Positions 16,203 to 25,397 of a stretch of DNA of 64,000 nt are shown one piece after another. The position numbers and the translations under genes are program-made. Source of the stretch: Neobacillus niacini NBRC 15566 (lineage in GTDB: Bacteria; Bacillota; Bacilli; Bacillales; Cytobacillaceae); NCBI RefSeq assembly GCF_001591505.1, contig NZ_BCVA01000003.1, positions 222,531 to 286,530 on the forward strand, read 5' to 3'. A model generated the notes under the pieces. It worked only from the letters and a program-made list of their open reading frames with translations. It was not told where the DNA came from and searched no databases. Numbering within the stretch: the first letter of the stretch is position 1; each line of letters opens with the position of its first letter.

Positions 16203-17873
16203 TTATATTTCGAGGATAATTGGTAGAATCATCGGTTTTCTTTTTGTGTGCTTAAACAAATACTGTCCTACCGATTTTTTAATATTTTGCTTCATCACAT
16301 TCCACTGGCGGATATTATCTGCTTCTAGTTCAAGAATCACTTTCTTAACAAGGCGGTTAATTTCTCTTATTAGGTCCTCGGATTCCTTTACATACACAAA
16401 TCCACGAGTAATCGTGTCAGGACCTTGGATAATTTTACGATCGGATTTACTGATCGTTAAAACAATAACAAGCATTCCATCTTCAGAAAGCTGTCTGCGG
16501 TCTCGTAAAACAACTTCCCCCACATCGCCAACACTAATGCCATCTACATACGTGTCTCCTGCAGGGATATTTCGTGTCTGCCGAGCCACTGAATTTTCAA
16601 TATCAATAACGTCACCATTTTTTATAATAAATGTATTTCCTTTTTCAACACCGACCGATTCAGCTAACTGCCTGTGATGATGGAGCATTCGATATTCACC
16701 ATGAATCGGGATAAAATAGGTTGGCTTCATCAGCGTGAGCATAAGTTTCAGGTCTTCCTGGTAGCCATGACCGGAAACATGCATACCTGTTGAGCTGCCC
16801 GAGCCATAAATGACCTTAGCTCCTAGTTGAAATAGGTTATCAATGATCTTAGAAACCCCTTTTTCATTTCCTGGGATAGGTGATGCTGCTAAAACAACCG
16901 TATCTCCAGGATATATGGTTGCATCACGATAATTACCTGTTGATAACCGTGATAAAGCTGCATTAGGTTCACCCTGACTCCCTGTACAAAGAATCGCAAT
17001 CTTATCAGGAGGGAATTGTTCAATCTCATTCGCATTGATGAGCATCCCTTCTGGCATATCTAAGTATCCGCGTTCCATTGCAACATCCACCACGTTAACC
17101 ATACTTCGTCCAAGTAACGCCAGCTTACGATTTGTCTTCATCGCTGCTTCGACTACCTGTTGAACACGGTTCACATTTGAGGCAAACGTGGAAAGAATTA
17201 TTTTTCCATCCGCCTTTATAAATGCCTCTAATAAATGGTCACCAACCATTTGTTCAGACGGAGATAACCCCTTGCGTTCGGCATTGGTACTTTCCGAAAT
17301 TAAGGCAATGACCCCTTTTTGGCCAATCTCAGCCATTTTATGAATATCACTAAATTGGTCATTTGAGGGTGTTAAATCAAACTTAAAGTCACCGGTATGA
17401 ACGACATTTCCTTCGGGTGTGTGAAAGACTATGCCTAGGCAGTCAGGAATACTATGACTCACCTTGAAGAAGGATACACCAATTTTTCCGAATTCAAGTG
17501 TTGATTCGGAGTTAATGGTAACAAGTTCCGTATCGCGAAGCAGGCGGTGCTCTTCCAATTTTAATTCGATTAATCCCAATGTAAAACGAGTTGCATATAT
17601 AGGAACATGATTAAATCTCTTCAGAAAGAAAGGAATACCGCCAATATGATCTTCATGGCCGTGTGTTACAATCATCGCGCGTATTTTGTCCTGATGTTCC
17701 TCTAGATAGGTCATATCAGGGATTATTAGGTCAATCCCCATCAAACTCTCATCAGGAAATTTACCGCCGCAGTCGATGATGATGATATCGTCTTCATACT
17801 GAATGACGTACATGTTTTTCCCGATTTCATTAATGCCTCCCAAGGCAAAAATGGATACAGATTTTTTACTCAT
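16203..17873 (-). CDS. Ribonuclease J family metallo-beta-lactamase/beta-CASP nuclease
   Basis: 556 residues, the normal RNase J length. The metal site is complete: THGHEDHIGG (His71, His73, Asp75, His76), SHSIPD and HTGDFKFD. Beta-CASP motifs (LSTFASNVNRVQQ, SGHGYQ, IPIHGEYRM) and the C-terminal domain ending KRKPMILPIILEI are also present. RNase J has 5'-3' exo- and endonuclease activity in mRNA turnover and rRNA maturation. The motif set is catalytic, as in RNase J1, while B. subtilis J2 has a degenerate HGHDEN. The usual J1 neighbour rpoY is absent, so this may be a third, accessory paralogue. GGAGG precedes the ATG at a long spacing. Confidence 0.9.
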   Translation of the reverse strand: MSKKSVSIFALGGINEIGKNMYVIQYEDDIIIIDCGGKFPDESLMGIDLIIPDMTYLEEHQDKIRAMIVTHGHEDHIGGIPFFLKRFNHVPIYATRFTLGLIELKLEEHRLLRDTELVTINSESTLEFGKIGVSFFKVSHSIPDCLGIVFHTPEGNVVHTGDFKFDLTPSNDQFSDIHKMAEIGQKGVIALISESTNAERKGLSPSEQMVGDHLLEAFIKADGKIILSTFASNVNRVQQVVEAAMKTNRKLALLGRSMVNVVDVAMERGYLDMPEGMLINANEIEQFPPDKIAILCTGSQGEPNAALSRLSTGNYRDATIYPGDTVVLAASPIPGNEKGVSKIIDNLFQLGAKVIYGSGSSTGMHVSGHGYQEDLKLMLTLMKPTYFIPIHGEYRMLHHHRQLAESVGVEKGNTFIIKNGDVIDIENSVARQTRNIPAGDTYVDGISVGDVGEVVLRDRRQLSEDGMLVIVLTISKSDRKIIQGPDTITRGFVYVKESEDLIREINRLVKKVILELEADNIRQWNVMKQNIKKSVGQYLFKHTKRKPMILPIILEI

Positions 17874-18240
17874 TTTTCTTTCAAACCTCCCGATTTACGC
17901 TTGCATAATGTTTAGTATTACCTTAAGAAGAGATGAGTATGATGAATGTGGAGCAGTTCCTCGAAAAATGAAAGAAAAGATTATTTTTTATTTTAAAAAA
18001 ATGTATTGATTTTTCTAAAAATAACAATTAATATATTTTTATATTAAACCCATAGATTTAATCGGAATTAAAAACAGTAAACCTTGAGGTACCAAGAAAA
18101 GGGCGCTATAGACAAGTGCCCTTTAGAGTAAACACCGCATATATTTATAACTAGCAAAATCCATTTTTCAGCATTTCAATGGATTATTTTTGGGAGTGAA
18201 TGTTGACTGAATTACTCAACATTAATGGAGGAGGGATGGA
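17874..18240. other. Intergenic region between rnj and the Rrf2 gene
   Basis: AT-rich spacer of 367 bp with no ORF of interest. It holds a hairpin AAAGGGC/GCCCTTT (18098-18124, no T tract), a weak hairpin AATCCAT/ATGGATT followed by TATTTTT (18158-18190), and the dyad described separately at 18199-18223. No known riboswitch fold was recognised. Confidence 0.5.
18199..18223. promoter_or_regulatory. Dyad overlapping the Rrf2 gene leader, possible autoregulatory operator
   Basis: AATGTTGA and TCAACATT are separated by 9 bp (CTGAATTAC) and end 6 bp before the AGGAGG ribosome site. Rrf2 regulators often bind AT-rich dyads of about this size in their own leaders. Confidence 0.4.
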
Positions 18241-18723
18241 ATGAAGGTATCGAGCAAAGGTGAATATGCCTTGCGAGCTTTGCTACAGCTGGGAAATCAT
18301 CAAGGTAATGTACTAGGCATACAAGAAATATCTGAAAAAACCCTAGTCAGCATTCATTATTTGGAACAAATCTTACTTCAATTAAAAAAGCTGGGTTATG
18401 TTACGAGCAAACGAGGTGCCAAGGGTGGCTATATGCTGCAAAAGGAACCTCGAGAAATCAATATTGGAGAAGTTATCCGAGATTTGGAAGGTCCTCTGTC
18501 ACCGATGAGCTGCGCGTCTATTACAAAATATGAGCCATGTCCATTAGAGGGCGGATGTCAATTAAAGCCGTTGTGGTCGATGGTGCGTGACACCATTGCA
18601 TTTGTTCTGGAACGAACCACATTGGAGGATTTACTTTTAAACCGAATTACGAAGTTAGAAGGAGAGGATATCATTGTCGTCAAAAGCCCGTCTGGATCAA
18701 CAGGTGATGGAAAAAATAGCTAG
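18241..18723 (+). CDS. Rrf2-family regulator with three cysteines, likely sulfur or Fe-S responsive
   Basis: 160 residues. The N-terminal winged helix (1-80) has the Rrf2 signature VSSKGEYALRALLQL, SIHYLEQILLQLKKLGYV and RGAKGGYML. A cluster C-x8-C-x5-C (in SCASITKYEPCPLEGGC, about 95-110) matches the region that ligates Fe-S clusters in IscR/NsrR/RsrR. B. subtilis CymR, which controls cysteine metabolism, lacks these cysteines, so this is closer to a cluster-bearing type. The position just upstream of yezD and sulfate uptake genes suggests it controls sulfate/cysteine supply. It ends with a tail of about 20 low-complexity residues and overlaps the yezD start. Confidence 0.85.
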   Translation: MKVSSKGEYALRALLQLGNHQGNVLGIQEISEKTLVSIHYLEQILLQLKKLGYVTSKRGAKGGYMLQKEPREINIGEVIRDLEGPLSPMSCASITKYEPCPLEGGCQLKPLWSMVRDTIAFVLERTTLEDLLLNRITKLEGEDIIVVKSPSGSTGDGKNS

Positions 18724-18868
18724 TTTATTAGAAGGCTTAGAATTTGGCACCGTTCAAATCACCGTACATGATTCACAAATCACACAAATTGACCGCTTAG
18801 AAAAGCACCGCTTGCCGCTAAAAAGCAAACAGACTAACGTCGTATCTAATCAATCTAAAAGCAGGTAA
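18674..18868 (+). CDS. yezD: YezD family protein (DUF2292)
   Basis: 64 residues starting with TTG at 18674, supported by AAGGAGAGG about 9 bases upstream. The core KIASLLEGLEFGTVQITVHD and QITQIDRLEKHRL is typical of the small YezD proteins, whose function is unknown but which recur beside sulfur assimilation genes. It overlaps the end of the Rrf2 gene by 50 bp in another frame, so the two are co-translated. The last 15 residues are a polar tail. No membrane segment or cysteine is present. Confidence 0.75.
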   Translation: MSSKARLDQQVMEKIASLLEGLEFGTVQITVHDSQITQIDRLEKHRLPLKSKQTNVVSNQSKSR

Positions 18869-18903
18869 TAAACATTATGAATAGCTGCCGATCGGACACA
18901 CCG

Positions 18904-18965
18904 AAGGCCCTTTAGTATCTTGTACATGTGCTATGTACACGTATGAAACTAATGGGGCTTTTTTT
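18904..18965 (+). terminator. Terminator with a compound stem before the sulfate operon
   Basis: Outer arms AAGGCCCTTTAGT and ACTAATGGGGCTT (11 of 13 pairs) enclose an inner perfect hairpin TGTACAT/ATGTACA; seven Ts follow. It ends the rrf2-yezD unit or may act as an attenuator for sbp, which starts 42 bp later. Confidence 0.7.
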
Positions 18966-19006
18966 ATTGCGAAAAAAGCCTACTAAATTAAAGAGGGGTT
19001 AATAAC

Positions 19007-20044
19007 ATGATGAAAAAGATTTGGATTACACTATTTTCGCTAACTTTACTTTTAGTGTCCGCATGCTCGAACCAAAGCACCACACGTGAGAAAGATACTC
19101 CTGCTGCAAAAAAAGAAGTGGAACTATTAAACGTGTCATACGATCCAACTAGAGAATTTTATGAGGAATTCAACAAAAGCTTTGCCGCTTATTGGGAAAA
19201 AGAAAAAGGGCAAAAGGTAACCATCAATCAATCTCATGGTGGTTCTGGTAAGCAGTCTCGATCTGTTATTGACGGTTTAGAGGCTGATATTGTTACCCTG
19301 GCACTTGCTTATGATATCGATGTCATCGCAGAAGCGGGAAAGCTTCCAGTGAATTGGCAGGAACGCCTAGAAAACAACAGTTCACCTTACACTTCTACGA
19401 TTGTGTTTCTTGTTAGAAAAGGCAACCCAAAAGGCATTAAAGACTGGAATGATCTCGTGAAAAATGACGTATCCGTGATCACTCCAAATCCTAAAACCTC
19501 CGGCGGAGCGAGATGGAATTACCTAGCGGCCTGGGGATATGCATTAGAGGAAAATAACGGGGACGAAGCAAAAGCAAAAGAATTTGTAACCAAACTCTTT
19601 AAAAACGTTCCAGTTTTAGATTCTGGTGCCCGGGGTTCTACTACTACGTTTGTGGAAAGAGGCATTGGTGATGTACTGATTGCGTGGGAAAACGAGGCCT
19701 TTTTAGCTCTAAATGAGTTAGGCAAGGATGAATTCGAAATTGTGGTTCCATCTGTAAGTATCCTAGCAGAGCCGCCAGTTACGGTTGTCGACGAAACAGC
19801 AAAGAAACATGGAACTGAAGAGGTTGCGACAGCCTATTTAAATTATCTTTACAGCGAGGAAGGTCAAGAAATTGCAGCTAAAAACTATTATCGCCCGCGT
19901 TCAGAGGAAGTAGCTAAAAAGTACGAAAATCAATTCCCAGAAATAAAGTTGTTTACGATTGACGAAGTTTTTGGCGGATGGAAAAATGCCCAAAAAATCC
20001 ATTTCGATGATGGCGGAGTCTTTGACGAGATTTACAAACCGTAA
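19007..20044 (+). CDS. sbp: Sulfate/thiosulfate ABC transporter substrate-binding lipoprotein
   Basis: 345 residues with a lipoprotein signal (VSAC, Cys20), so it is anchored outside the membrane. The mature part follows the Sbp/CysP fold: [18 protein letters not shown] at the start, [43 protein letters not shown] and [11 protein letters not shown], the segments that wrap the oxyanion. It captures sulfate or thiosulfate for the CysT/CysW channel. It is the first gene of sbp-cysT-cysW-cysA, with spacings of 19, 15 and 40 bp. Two tandem ATGs at 19007 and 19010 share a GAGGGG site. Confidence 0.93.
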   Translation: MMKKIWITLFSLTLLLVSACSNQSTTREKDTPAAKKEVELLNVSYDPTREFYEEFNKSFAAYWEKEKGQKVTINQSHGGSGKQSRSVIDGLEADIVTLALAYDIDVIAEAGKLPVNWQERLENNSSPYTSTIVFLVRKGNPKGIKDWNDLVKNDVSVITPNPKTSGGARWNYLAAWGYALEENNGDEAKAKEFVTKLFKNVPVLDSGARGSTTTFVERGIGDVLIAWENEAFLALNELGKDEFEIVVPSVSILAEPPVTVVDETAKKHGTEEVATAYLNYLYSEEGQEIAAKNYYRPRSEEVAKKYENQFPEIKLFTIDEVFGGWKNAQKIHFDDGGVFDEIYKP

Positions 20045-20063
20045 GAATAAAGGAGAGTTTTAA

Positions 20064-20900
20064 GTGGCTAATAAGAAAAAGCGACATCGAGTTTTACCGG
20101 GTTTTGGCCTTTCAATCGGATACACACTCATTTATCTAAGCCTAATGGTCTTGATTCCGATTGCATTTCTATTTTTAAAAGCATCGACGATCAGCCTGGC
20201 AGAATTTTGGGAGACTGTTACGGATGAGAGAGTAGTCGCTTCCTATAAATTAACGATTTATACCTCGTTTATTGCCGCTTTGATTAATGCTGTATTCGGG
20301 ACACTGATTGCCTGGGTATTGGTAAGGTACGATTTTTATGGGAAACGAATCATTGATGCCCTTGTAGACTTACCCTTTGCTCTTCCCACGGCAGTGGCAG
20401 GGATTGCGCTTACCACCATTTATGCTCCTAATGGATGGATAGGGAAATACTTTGAAGCTATGGGAATAAAGGTAGCCTATACGCCACTTGGTATTATGGT
20501 TGCCTTAACTTTTATCGGTCTTCCCTTTGTCGTACGGTCGGTCCAGCCGGTGTTACACGATTTAGATCGTCAGTATGAAGAGGCAGCTTCTACACTTGGT
20601 GCTAGTGGGTCTCAGATCTTCGTGAAAATTATATTACCGGCCATTTTCCCCGCGATTTTAACAGGATTTGCCCTTGCCTTTGCAAGGGCTTTGGGGGAAT
20701 ATGGCTCAGTTGTTTTCATATCCGGCAACATGCCGATGAAAACGGAAATTGTTCCATTGCTCATCATTACGAAATTAGAGCAATTCAATTATGCGGGTGC
20801 TGCCGCAATCGCGGTTGTCATGCTTGTATTTTCATTCGTTCTATTATTCTTAATCAATTTTTGGCAGTGGAAAACAACGAAAAAGTATCAAATGAACTAG
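20064..20900 (+). CDS. cysT: Sulfate ABC transporter permease CysT
   Basis: 278 residues with six membrane segments and the EAA loop (EEAASTLGASGSQIFVKIILP) that docks on the ATPase. The segment LGEYGSVVFISGNMPMKTEIVPLLI is typical of CysT/CysU. The gene starts with GTG behind AAGGAGAG. It forms the heteromeric channel with CysW for ATP-driven sulfate or thiosulfate import. Confidence 0.93.
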   Translation: MANKKKRHRVLPGFGLSIGYTLIYLSLMVLIPIAFLFLKASTISLAEFWETVTDERVVASYKLTIYTSFIAALINAVFGTLIAWVLVRYDFYGKRIIDALVDLPFALPTAVAGIALTTIYAPNGWIGKYFEAMGIKVAYTPLGIMVALTFIGLPFVVRSVQPVLHDLDRQYEEAASTLGASGSQIFVKIILPAIFPAILTGFALAFARALGEYGSVVFISGNMPMKTEIVPLLIITKLEQFNYAGAAAIAVVMLVFSFVLLFLINFWQWKTTKKYQMN

Positions 20901-20915
20901 AGGAGATAGGGGAAT

Positions 20916-21764
20916 ATGATTGTTCAAGAGCTTCGAGAGAAAAATATAAAAACCAATACTGAGCCGGGTCTCCTAAAAAAATGGGTGTTAATTACGATAG
21001 CTTTAGGGTTTCTAGGATTATTTATTCTTGTGCCTTTGATCGCTGTGTTCTCTGAGGGACTAAATAAGGGAATTGAGCTGTACTTCGCTTCTTTGACTGA
21101 ACGAGACGCATTATCAGCAATTAAATTAACGTTACTTACCGCTGCGATCACGATACCTGTTAATACGATTTTTGGCGTGCTGGCTGCTTGGGGGATAACA
21201 AAGTTTAATTTTAGAGGTAAAAATATTTTAATTACCTTAATTGACATCCCGTTTGCCGTTTCACCGGTCATTGCCGGCCTTGTTTTTGTTCTTATGTTTG
21301 GTTCACAGGGAGTATTGGGTCCGTTTTTAGAGGCTAATGAAATCAAGATTATCTTTGCTGTACCAGGAATCATTTTAGCGACTATTTTTGTTACCTTCCC
21401 ATTTGTGGTCAGAGAACTACTCCCCATTATGGAAGAGCAAGGAACGGAAGAAGAACAAGCCGCCATTACACTTGGTGCAAGCGGCTGGCAAATGTTTTTT
21501 CGGGTGACATTGCCCAATATTAAGTGGGGGTTGTTGTACGGGGTTATTCTTTGTAACGCCCGAGCCATGGGTGAATTCGGAGCGGTATCTGTTGTTTCCG
21601 GCCATATCAGAGGGTTAACCAATACCATTCCTCTTCATGTTGAAATTCTATATAACGAATACAATTTTACAGCTGCATTTGCCGCGGCTTCCTTACTTGC
21701 ACTTCTTGCAATACTAACATTAATTTTAAAAAGCCTTGTGGAGTGGAAAACGAGAAAACACTAA
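20916..21764 (+). CDS. cysW: Sulfate ABC transporter permease CysW
   Basis: 282 residues with six membrane segments. The EAA loop reads [25 protein letters not shown], and the CysW-type motif [17 protein letters not shown] follows. It partners CysT in the membrane channel of the sulfate importer. The ribosome site is AGAGGAGA before the ATG. The C-terminus ends in a short basic tail after the last membrane segment. Confidence 0.93.
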   Translation: MIVQELREKNIKTNTEPGLLKKWVLITIALGFLGLFILVPLIAVFSEGLNKGIELYFASLTERDALSAIKLTLLTAAITIPVNTIFGVLAAWGITKFNFRGKNILITLIDIPFAVSPVIAGLVFVLMFGSQGVLGPFLEANEIKIIFAVPGIILATIFVTFPFVVRELLPIMEEQGTEEEQAAITLGASGWQMFFRVTLPNIKWGLLYGVILCNARAMGEFGAVSVVSGHIRGLTNTIPLHVEILYNEYNFTAAFAAASLLALLAILTLILKSLVEWKTRKH

Positions 21765-21804
21765 ACAGAGATAAAGTGTTTTATTAAAATGGAGGATTGT
21801 ACAA

Positions 21805-22869
21805 ATGGGGATTACAATCAAGGATGTATCAAAGGCGTTTGGAAACTTTCCGGCCGTTAAAGAAGTAAATCTAGAAATTCCAACAGGTGATTTTGTAGCT
21901 TTATTAGGACCATCAGGTTCTGGAAAAACCACTCTTCTAAGGCTCATTGCAGGTTTGGAGGGGTTAGATTCTGGAGGAATCTTTTTCAATGACAAGGATT
22001 ACACGTATAAAACGATTAAAGAACGGAATGTAGGGTTTGTTTTTCAAAACTACGCGTTGTTTAAGCATATGACGATATTTGAAAATGTAGCTTTTGGATT
22101 AAAGGTAAGACCAAGGAAAACGCGTCCCTCTAAAAAGGAAATTGCTGAAAAAGTAAATGAATTGTTGAAGCTCGTTCAATTAGAACAGCTCGCTAATCGC
22201 TACCCCTCCCAGCTGTCAGGGGGACAAAGACAGCGTATTGCATTAGCCAGGGCACTTGCTGTAGAACCGGAAGTCCTGCTTCTTGACGAACCGTTTGGAG
22301 CTCTCGATGCGAAGGTGCGTCAAGAACTGCGTCACTGGTTAAGGGAAATTCATCAGAGGCTAAACATAACCACGATTTTTGTTACCCACGACCAAGAAGA
22401 GGCATTAGAAATGGCTGATACTGTAGTTGTGATGAATCAAGGAAAAATTGAACAAATTGGCTCACCGGAGGAAGTGTATCAAAAGCCAGCAAACGCTTTT
22501 GTGTATAGTTTCTTAGGAAGAGTGAACGAATTTCGGGATTATGAAGGGTCGGATGCTATCAGTTATATTCGGCCGCATGAAATTGCTCTGCGTAAATTTT
22601 CCCAAGGAAACAGCATTTTGTCCGAGGTTTCACATATTCATATTATCGGATCTACTGTAAGGATTGAATTAAGACGGCAGGATACGGGTGTTCTTTTTGA
22701 ATCAGAAATGAGTATCGAACAGTATCACAATTTGGGTCCTGTAAAAAGAGGTGATATTCTTTTTGCAGAATTTAAAAATATTGTGGTATTTGATTCTATT
22801 TCTGAAAATAAAAAAACACATGAAGCAAAAATGGGTATTAGAAACACGTTAAAAAGCAAATTAATATAG
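21805..22869 (+). CDS. cysA: Sulfate/thiosulfate ABC transporter ATP-binding protein CysA
   Basis: 354 residues. The ABC domain (1-235) has Walker [11 protein letters not shown]-loop FQNYALF, signature LSGGQRQR, Walker B LLLDEPF and the H-loop THD. A CysA-type C-terminal regulatory domain (about 240-354) with YIRPHEI follows. It powers sulfate/thiosulfate uptake from the cytosolic face. It is the last gene of the transporter operon and is followed by a terminator. Confidence 0.95.
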   Translation: MGITIKDVSKAFGNFPAVKEVNLEIPTGDFVALLGPSGSGKTTLLRLIAGLEGLDSGGIFFNDKDYTYKTIKERNVGFVFQNYALFKHMTIFENVAFGLKVRPRKTRPSKKEIAEKVNELLKLVQLEQLANRYPSQLSGGQRQRIALARALAVEPEVLLLDEPFGALDAKVRQELRHWLREIHQRLNITTIFVTHDQEEALEMADTVVVMNQGKIEQIGSPEEVYQKPANAFVYSFLGRVNEFRDYEGSDAISYIRPHEIALRKFSQGNSILSEVSHIHIIGSTVRIELRRQDTGVLFESEMSIEQYHNLGPVKRGDILFAEFKNIVVFDSISENKKTHEAKMGIRNTLKSKLI

Positions 22870-22878
22870 AAGGAAACG

Positions 22879-22908
22879 GTGCTAGGAAATCCTGGCACTT
22901 ATTTTTAT
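22879..22908 (+). terminator. Rho-independent terminator of the sulfate operon
   Basis: 8-bp stem GTGCTAGG / CCTGGCAC (one G-T pair) with a 4-base loop and a TTATTTTTA tail. Confidence 0.8.
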
Positions 22909-23009
22909 TGAGGAATCGTTATGATTGAAATATATATATATTAAGCATACATTAGAAATAAGAAATTTTTGTCAAATAGCAGTAAAAAAAGAATGGAAGG
23001 GAAGATAAC

Positions 23010-24203
23010 ATGAAATATAACTTTGATGAAATTGTTAATCGGAGAGGGACATATTCCGTAAAATGGGATGGAGGTCAAATGATAAAAAATATGGGTCTCA
23101 CGGAAAGATATGATGAAGATACCATTCCATTATTTACAGCCGATATGGATTTACCGGTTCCACAGCCATTAATAGACGCCTTACATAAGACGGTTGATCA
23201 TCGTATTTTTGGTTATTCTGTATTTCCTGATGAGTATTTCGAAGCGGTTGGGCATTGGTTTAAAAAAAGACATGATTGGGAGTTCAAGAAGGAAGATATT
23301 GTCTACAGTCCAGGGACGGTCCATGCCTTGAATGTTGCTGTAAGGGCGCTTACAAAACCAGGAGATGGAGTGATTATCCAACGGCCAGTTTATCCTCCTT
23401 TTACGTCGTCTATCGAGGCAAATGGACGAACGTTAGTAAATAATCCATTGAAAAGTAATGAGGAAGGCTATTATTCCATTGATTTTGAAGATTTTGAAGC
23501 GAAGGCTTCAGATGAAAACACCAAAATGTTCATTTTATGTAACCCGCATAATCCAACCGGAAGAGTATTTACTACCAATGAGCTAAGAAAATTAGCAGAT
23601 ATTTGTGCGAAAAATGATGTGTTAATCATAGCAGATGAAATTCATGGCGATATCGTCCGACGAAATCATACCTTTATTCCGATTGCCAAAGCAGCACCTG
23701 AGCACGCTGACAAAATTATTACGTTTACGGCGATAAACAAGACCTTTAATGTAGCAGGACTACATTGTACCAATGTAATTATCACGAATCCTGAGCTGAG
23801 GAAAACCTTCTTTGGCGTCATGGGCATGCACCTGCCGTCACCCTTTACTGTTTCAGCCCTCCTCGCTGTTTATCATGAGGGAGAGGATTGGTTAGAGCAG
23901 CTGAAAGAGTATGTTGACGGAACCATGGAATGGGCAGTGGACTTTTTGGAAGAGAACATGCCAAAAGTGAAGGTGAGAATACCCGAAGGAACTTATATTA
24001 TGTGGATGGACTTTAGCGGCTACGGCATATCACCGGATGAAGTTCATGATCGAATCTATAACAAAGCCAATGTCCTATTAGAAGATGGAAAAATGTTCGG
24101 CGAAGAAGGTCTGCACTATCAACGAATCTGCATTCCATCACCAAGACCCATGATAAAAGAAGCCTTTGAGAGAATTGCCCGAGAGTTTGAAGATTTGAAA
24201 TAG
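23010..24203 (+). CDS. MalY/PatB family PLP-dependent C-S lyase/aminotransferase
   Basis: 397 residues of fold-type I PLP enzyme. The MalY/PatB hallmarks are FTADMDLPVPQPLIDAL at the start, CNPHNPTGRVF, the cofactor Asp in IADEIHGDIV and the Schiff-base Lys244 in NKTFNVAGLH. PatB-type enzymes split cystathionine or other S-substituted cysteines to a thiol, pyruvate and ammonia; this fits its place directly after the sulfate genes. The usual motif is SKTFN; here Asn replaces Ser before the Lys. A separate terminator lies upstream, so it has its own promoter, perhaps in the AT-rich region around 22920-22990. Confidence 0.9.
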   Translation: MKYNFDEIVNRRGTYSVKWDGGQMIKNMGLTERYDEDTIPLFTADMDLPVPQPLIDALHKTVDHRIFGYSVFPDEYFEAVGHWFKKRHDWEFKKEDIVYSPGTVHALNVAVRALTKPGDGVIIQRPVYPPFTSSIEANGRTLVNNPLKSNEEGYYSIDFEDFEAKASDENTKMFILCNPHNPTGRVFTTNELRKLADICAKNDVLIIADEIHGDIVRRNHTFIPIAKAAPEHADKIITFTAINKTFNVAGLHCTNVIITNPELRKTFFGVMGMHLPSPFTVSALLAVYHEGEDWLEQLKEYVDGTMEWAVDFLEENMPKVKVRIPEGTYIMWMDFSGYGISPDEVHDRIYNKANVLLEDGKMFGEEGLHYQRICIPSPRPMIKEAFERIAREFEDLK

Positions 24204-24215
24204 GTAATTGAAGAT

Positions 24216-24400
24216 TTAGTTGCAGATGAGCTGGACTTAGTTACGGATAAGTTGGAATTAGTTGCGAATGAGCAGGACTTAGTTGCGGATGGCTGAGTTT
24301 AGTTGCGAATGAGCAGAAAATACCGGCGGATAGCGGAGATTACTGGCAGATAGCAGAAAACACTGGCGTATAGCCGGAAATATAGACAGGTAGCAGAATG
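24216..24400. repeat. Two adjacent short tandem arrays (21-bp and 20-bp units)
   Basis: First array: five imperfect copies of a unit like TTAGTTGCGAATGAGCAGGAC at 24216, 24237, 24258, 24279 and 24299 (21-bp period for the first three, then 20). Second array: four 20-bp copies like TACTGGCAGATAGCAGAAAA at 24321, 24341, 24361 and 24381. They fill the spacer between the MalY gene and the sirtuin gene. The first array stays open in the MalY frame beyond its stop for about four heptads, which is probably a chance result of the 21-bp period. Confidence 0.8.
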
Positions 24401-24473
24401 CTAGCAATATGATATCGGATGTTACACAGGTTGATATCCCTAATAAAGCGCTAAGTTTCATAGGAGTGATGAC

Positions 24474-25256
24474 ATGGAGAGCAGCATGCTTCAAACCTGC
24501 ACAAACCTGATACAAAATGCAAAAAACATTGTCGTCCTAACGGGTGCAGGCATTAGTACGGAATCAGGCATTAAGGATTTTCGCTCCCAAACAGGGATTT
24601 ATCAAATGGCACCTGAATATATACTCTCACTTGATAATTTTTATCATGACCCTGCGGGGTTTTATCAGTTTGCTATTGAAAATCTTTACCACCCAGAAGC
24701 ACTTCCCAATCAAGGACATGAAATCCTCGCTCAATGGGAAACCAATGGAAAGGTTAGTCATATTATCACGCAAAATATTGATGGGCTCCATCAAAAAGCG
24801 GGTTCTGTAAAGGTGATAGAATTTCATGGCACCATGAAAACCGCTTCTTGTCAAAACTGCGGAAACACCTATTCCACCGAAGAAATGATCACCAGACTAA
24901 ACACGATGGAAGACTTCTATGTTTGTGACCATTGCAGTACGCCTGCTAAAAACGAAAGGTACATCAAACCCGATGTTGTCCTATTTGGAGATACCGGTGA
25001 ATGGTTTACGATGGAGGGCTTCAACGAAGTTATTAACATCATCCATCAGGCGGATTGCTTATTAGTATTGGGAACAAGTTTAAAGGTAACCCCATTCTCG
25101 ACGTTTCCGCAGTATAGAAGAGAAGGTACCCCTTTGATTATTGTGAATAAAGGCGATTCCCCATATGATAATAGTAAGGATTCTTATGTAATTCATGAAT
25201 CCATAGGAAAAACCTTAATTAAAATTGATCATCATATTAATCCACCGATTTCCTAA
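24474..25256 (+). CDS. Sir2-family NAD-dependent protein deacylase
   Basis: 260 residues. NAD-binding motifs GAGISTESGIKDFR (24-37) and TQNIDGLH (99-106) are present, with the catalytic His118 in EFHGT and a complete zinc ribbon Cys126-x2-Cys129...Cys151-x2-Cys154. LGTSLKVTPF follows near the C-terminus. It removes acetyl or other acyl groups from protein lysines, using NAD+; acetyl-CoA synthetase is a common bacterial target. The first loop reads FRSQTGIYQ rather than FRG, a variation found in several bacterial sirtuins. AGGAGTGA supports the ATG at 24474. It is a single-gene unit with a terminator. Confidence 0.92.
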   Translation: MESSMLQTCTNLIQNAKNIVVLTGAGISTESGIKDFRSQTGIYQMAPEYILSLDNFYHDPAGFYQFAIENLYHPEALPNQGHEILAQWETNGKVSHIITQNIDGLHQKAGSVKVIEFHGTMKTASCQNCGNTYSTEEMITRLNTMEDFYVCDHCSTPAKNERYIKPDVVLFGDTGEWFTMEGFNEVINIIHQADCLLVLGTSLKVTPFSTFPQYRREGTPLIIVNKGDSPYDNSKDSYVIHESIGKTLIKIDHHINPPIS

Positions 25257-25298
25257 AGGGAGCAGATTTTGTTTTGGAAATAGCATAAAAAGTGGGCG

Positions 25299-25324
25299 CC
25301 CCCAGTGCAATATTGGGGGTTTTT
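25299..25324 (+). terminator. Rho-independent terminator of the sirtuin gene
   Basis: Stem CCCCCA / TGGGGG with a T5 tail, 43 bp after the stop codon. Confidence 0.85.
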
Positions 25325-25341
25325 CAAATTTTCTAAATAGA

Positions 25342-25370
25342 TTGACAATTAACAGAAGGGAAAATAGAAT
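25342..25370 (+). promoter_or_regulatory. Strong sigma-A promoter of the glycolate oxidase genes
   Basis: TTGACA (25342-25347), exactly 17 bp, then TAGAAT (25365-25370). The start point would be near 25377. The repeated element at 25398 lies about +22 to +50, a position where a bound repressor would block elongation. Confidence 0.75.
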
Positions 25371-25397
25371 TAAAGGGTAGGTTTTTTTATAATAAAG

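Noticed and set aside
18098..18124. AAAGGGC/GCCCTTT hairpin as a riboswitch or terminator
   Set aside because: No T tract and no recognisable S-box, T-box or other riboswitch core around it.
24204..24296. In-frame extension of the MalY protein by LVADELD-like heptads
   Set aside because: A TAG stop precedes it and the MalY protein is already full length; the openness follows from the 21-bp repeat period.
24216..24400. Tandem arrays as a CRISPR locus
   Set aside because: Units are directly adjacent with no spacers, are imperfect and short, and there are no cas genes.
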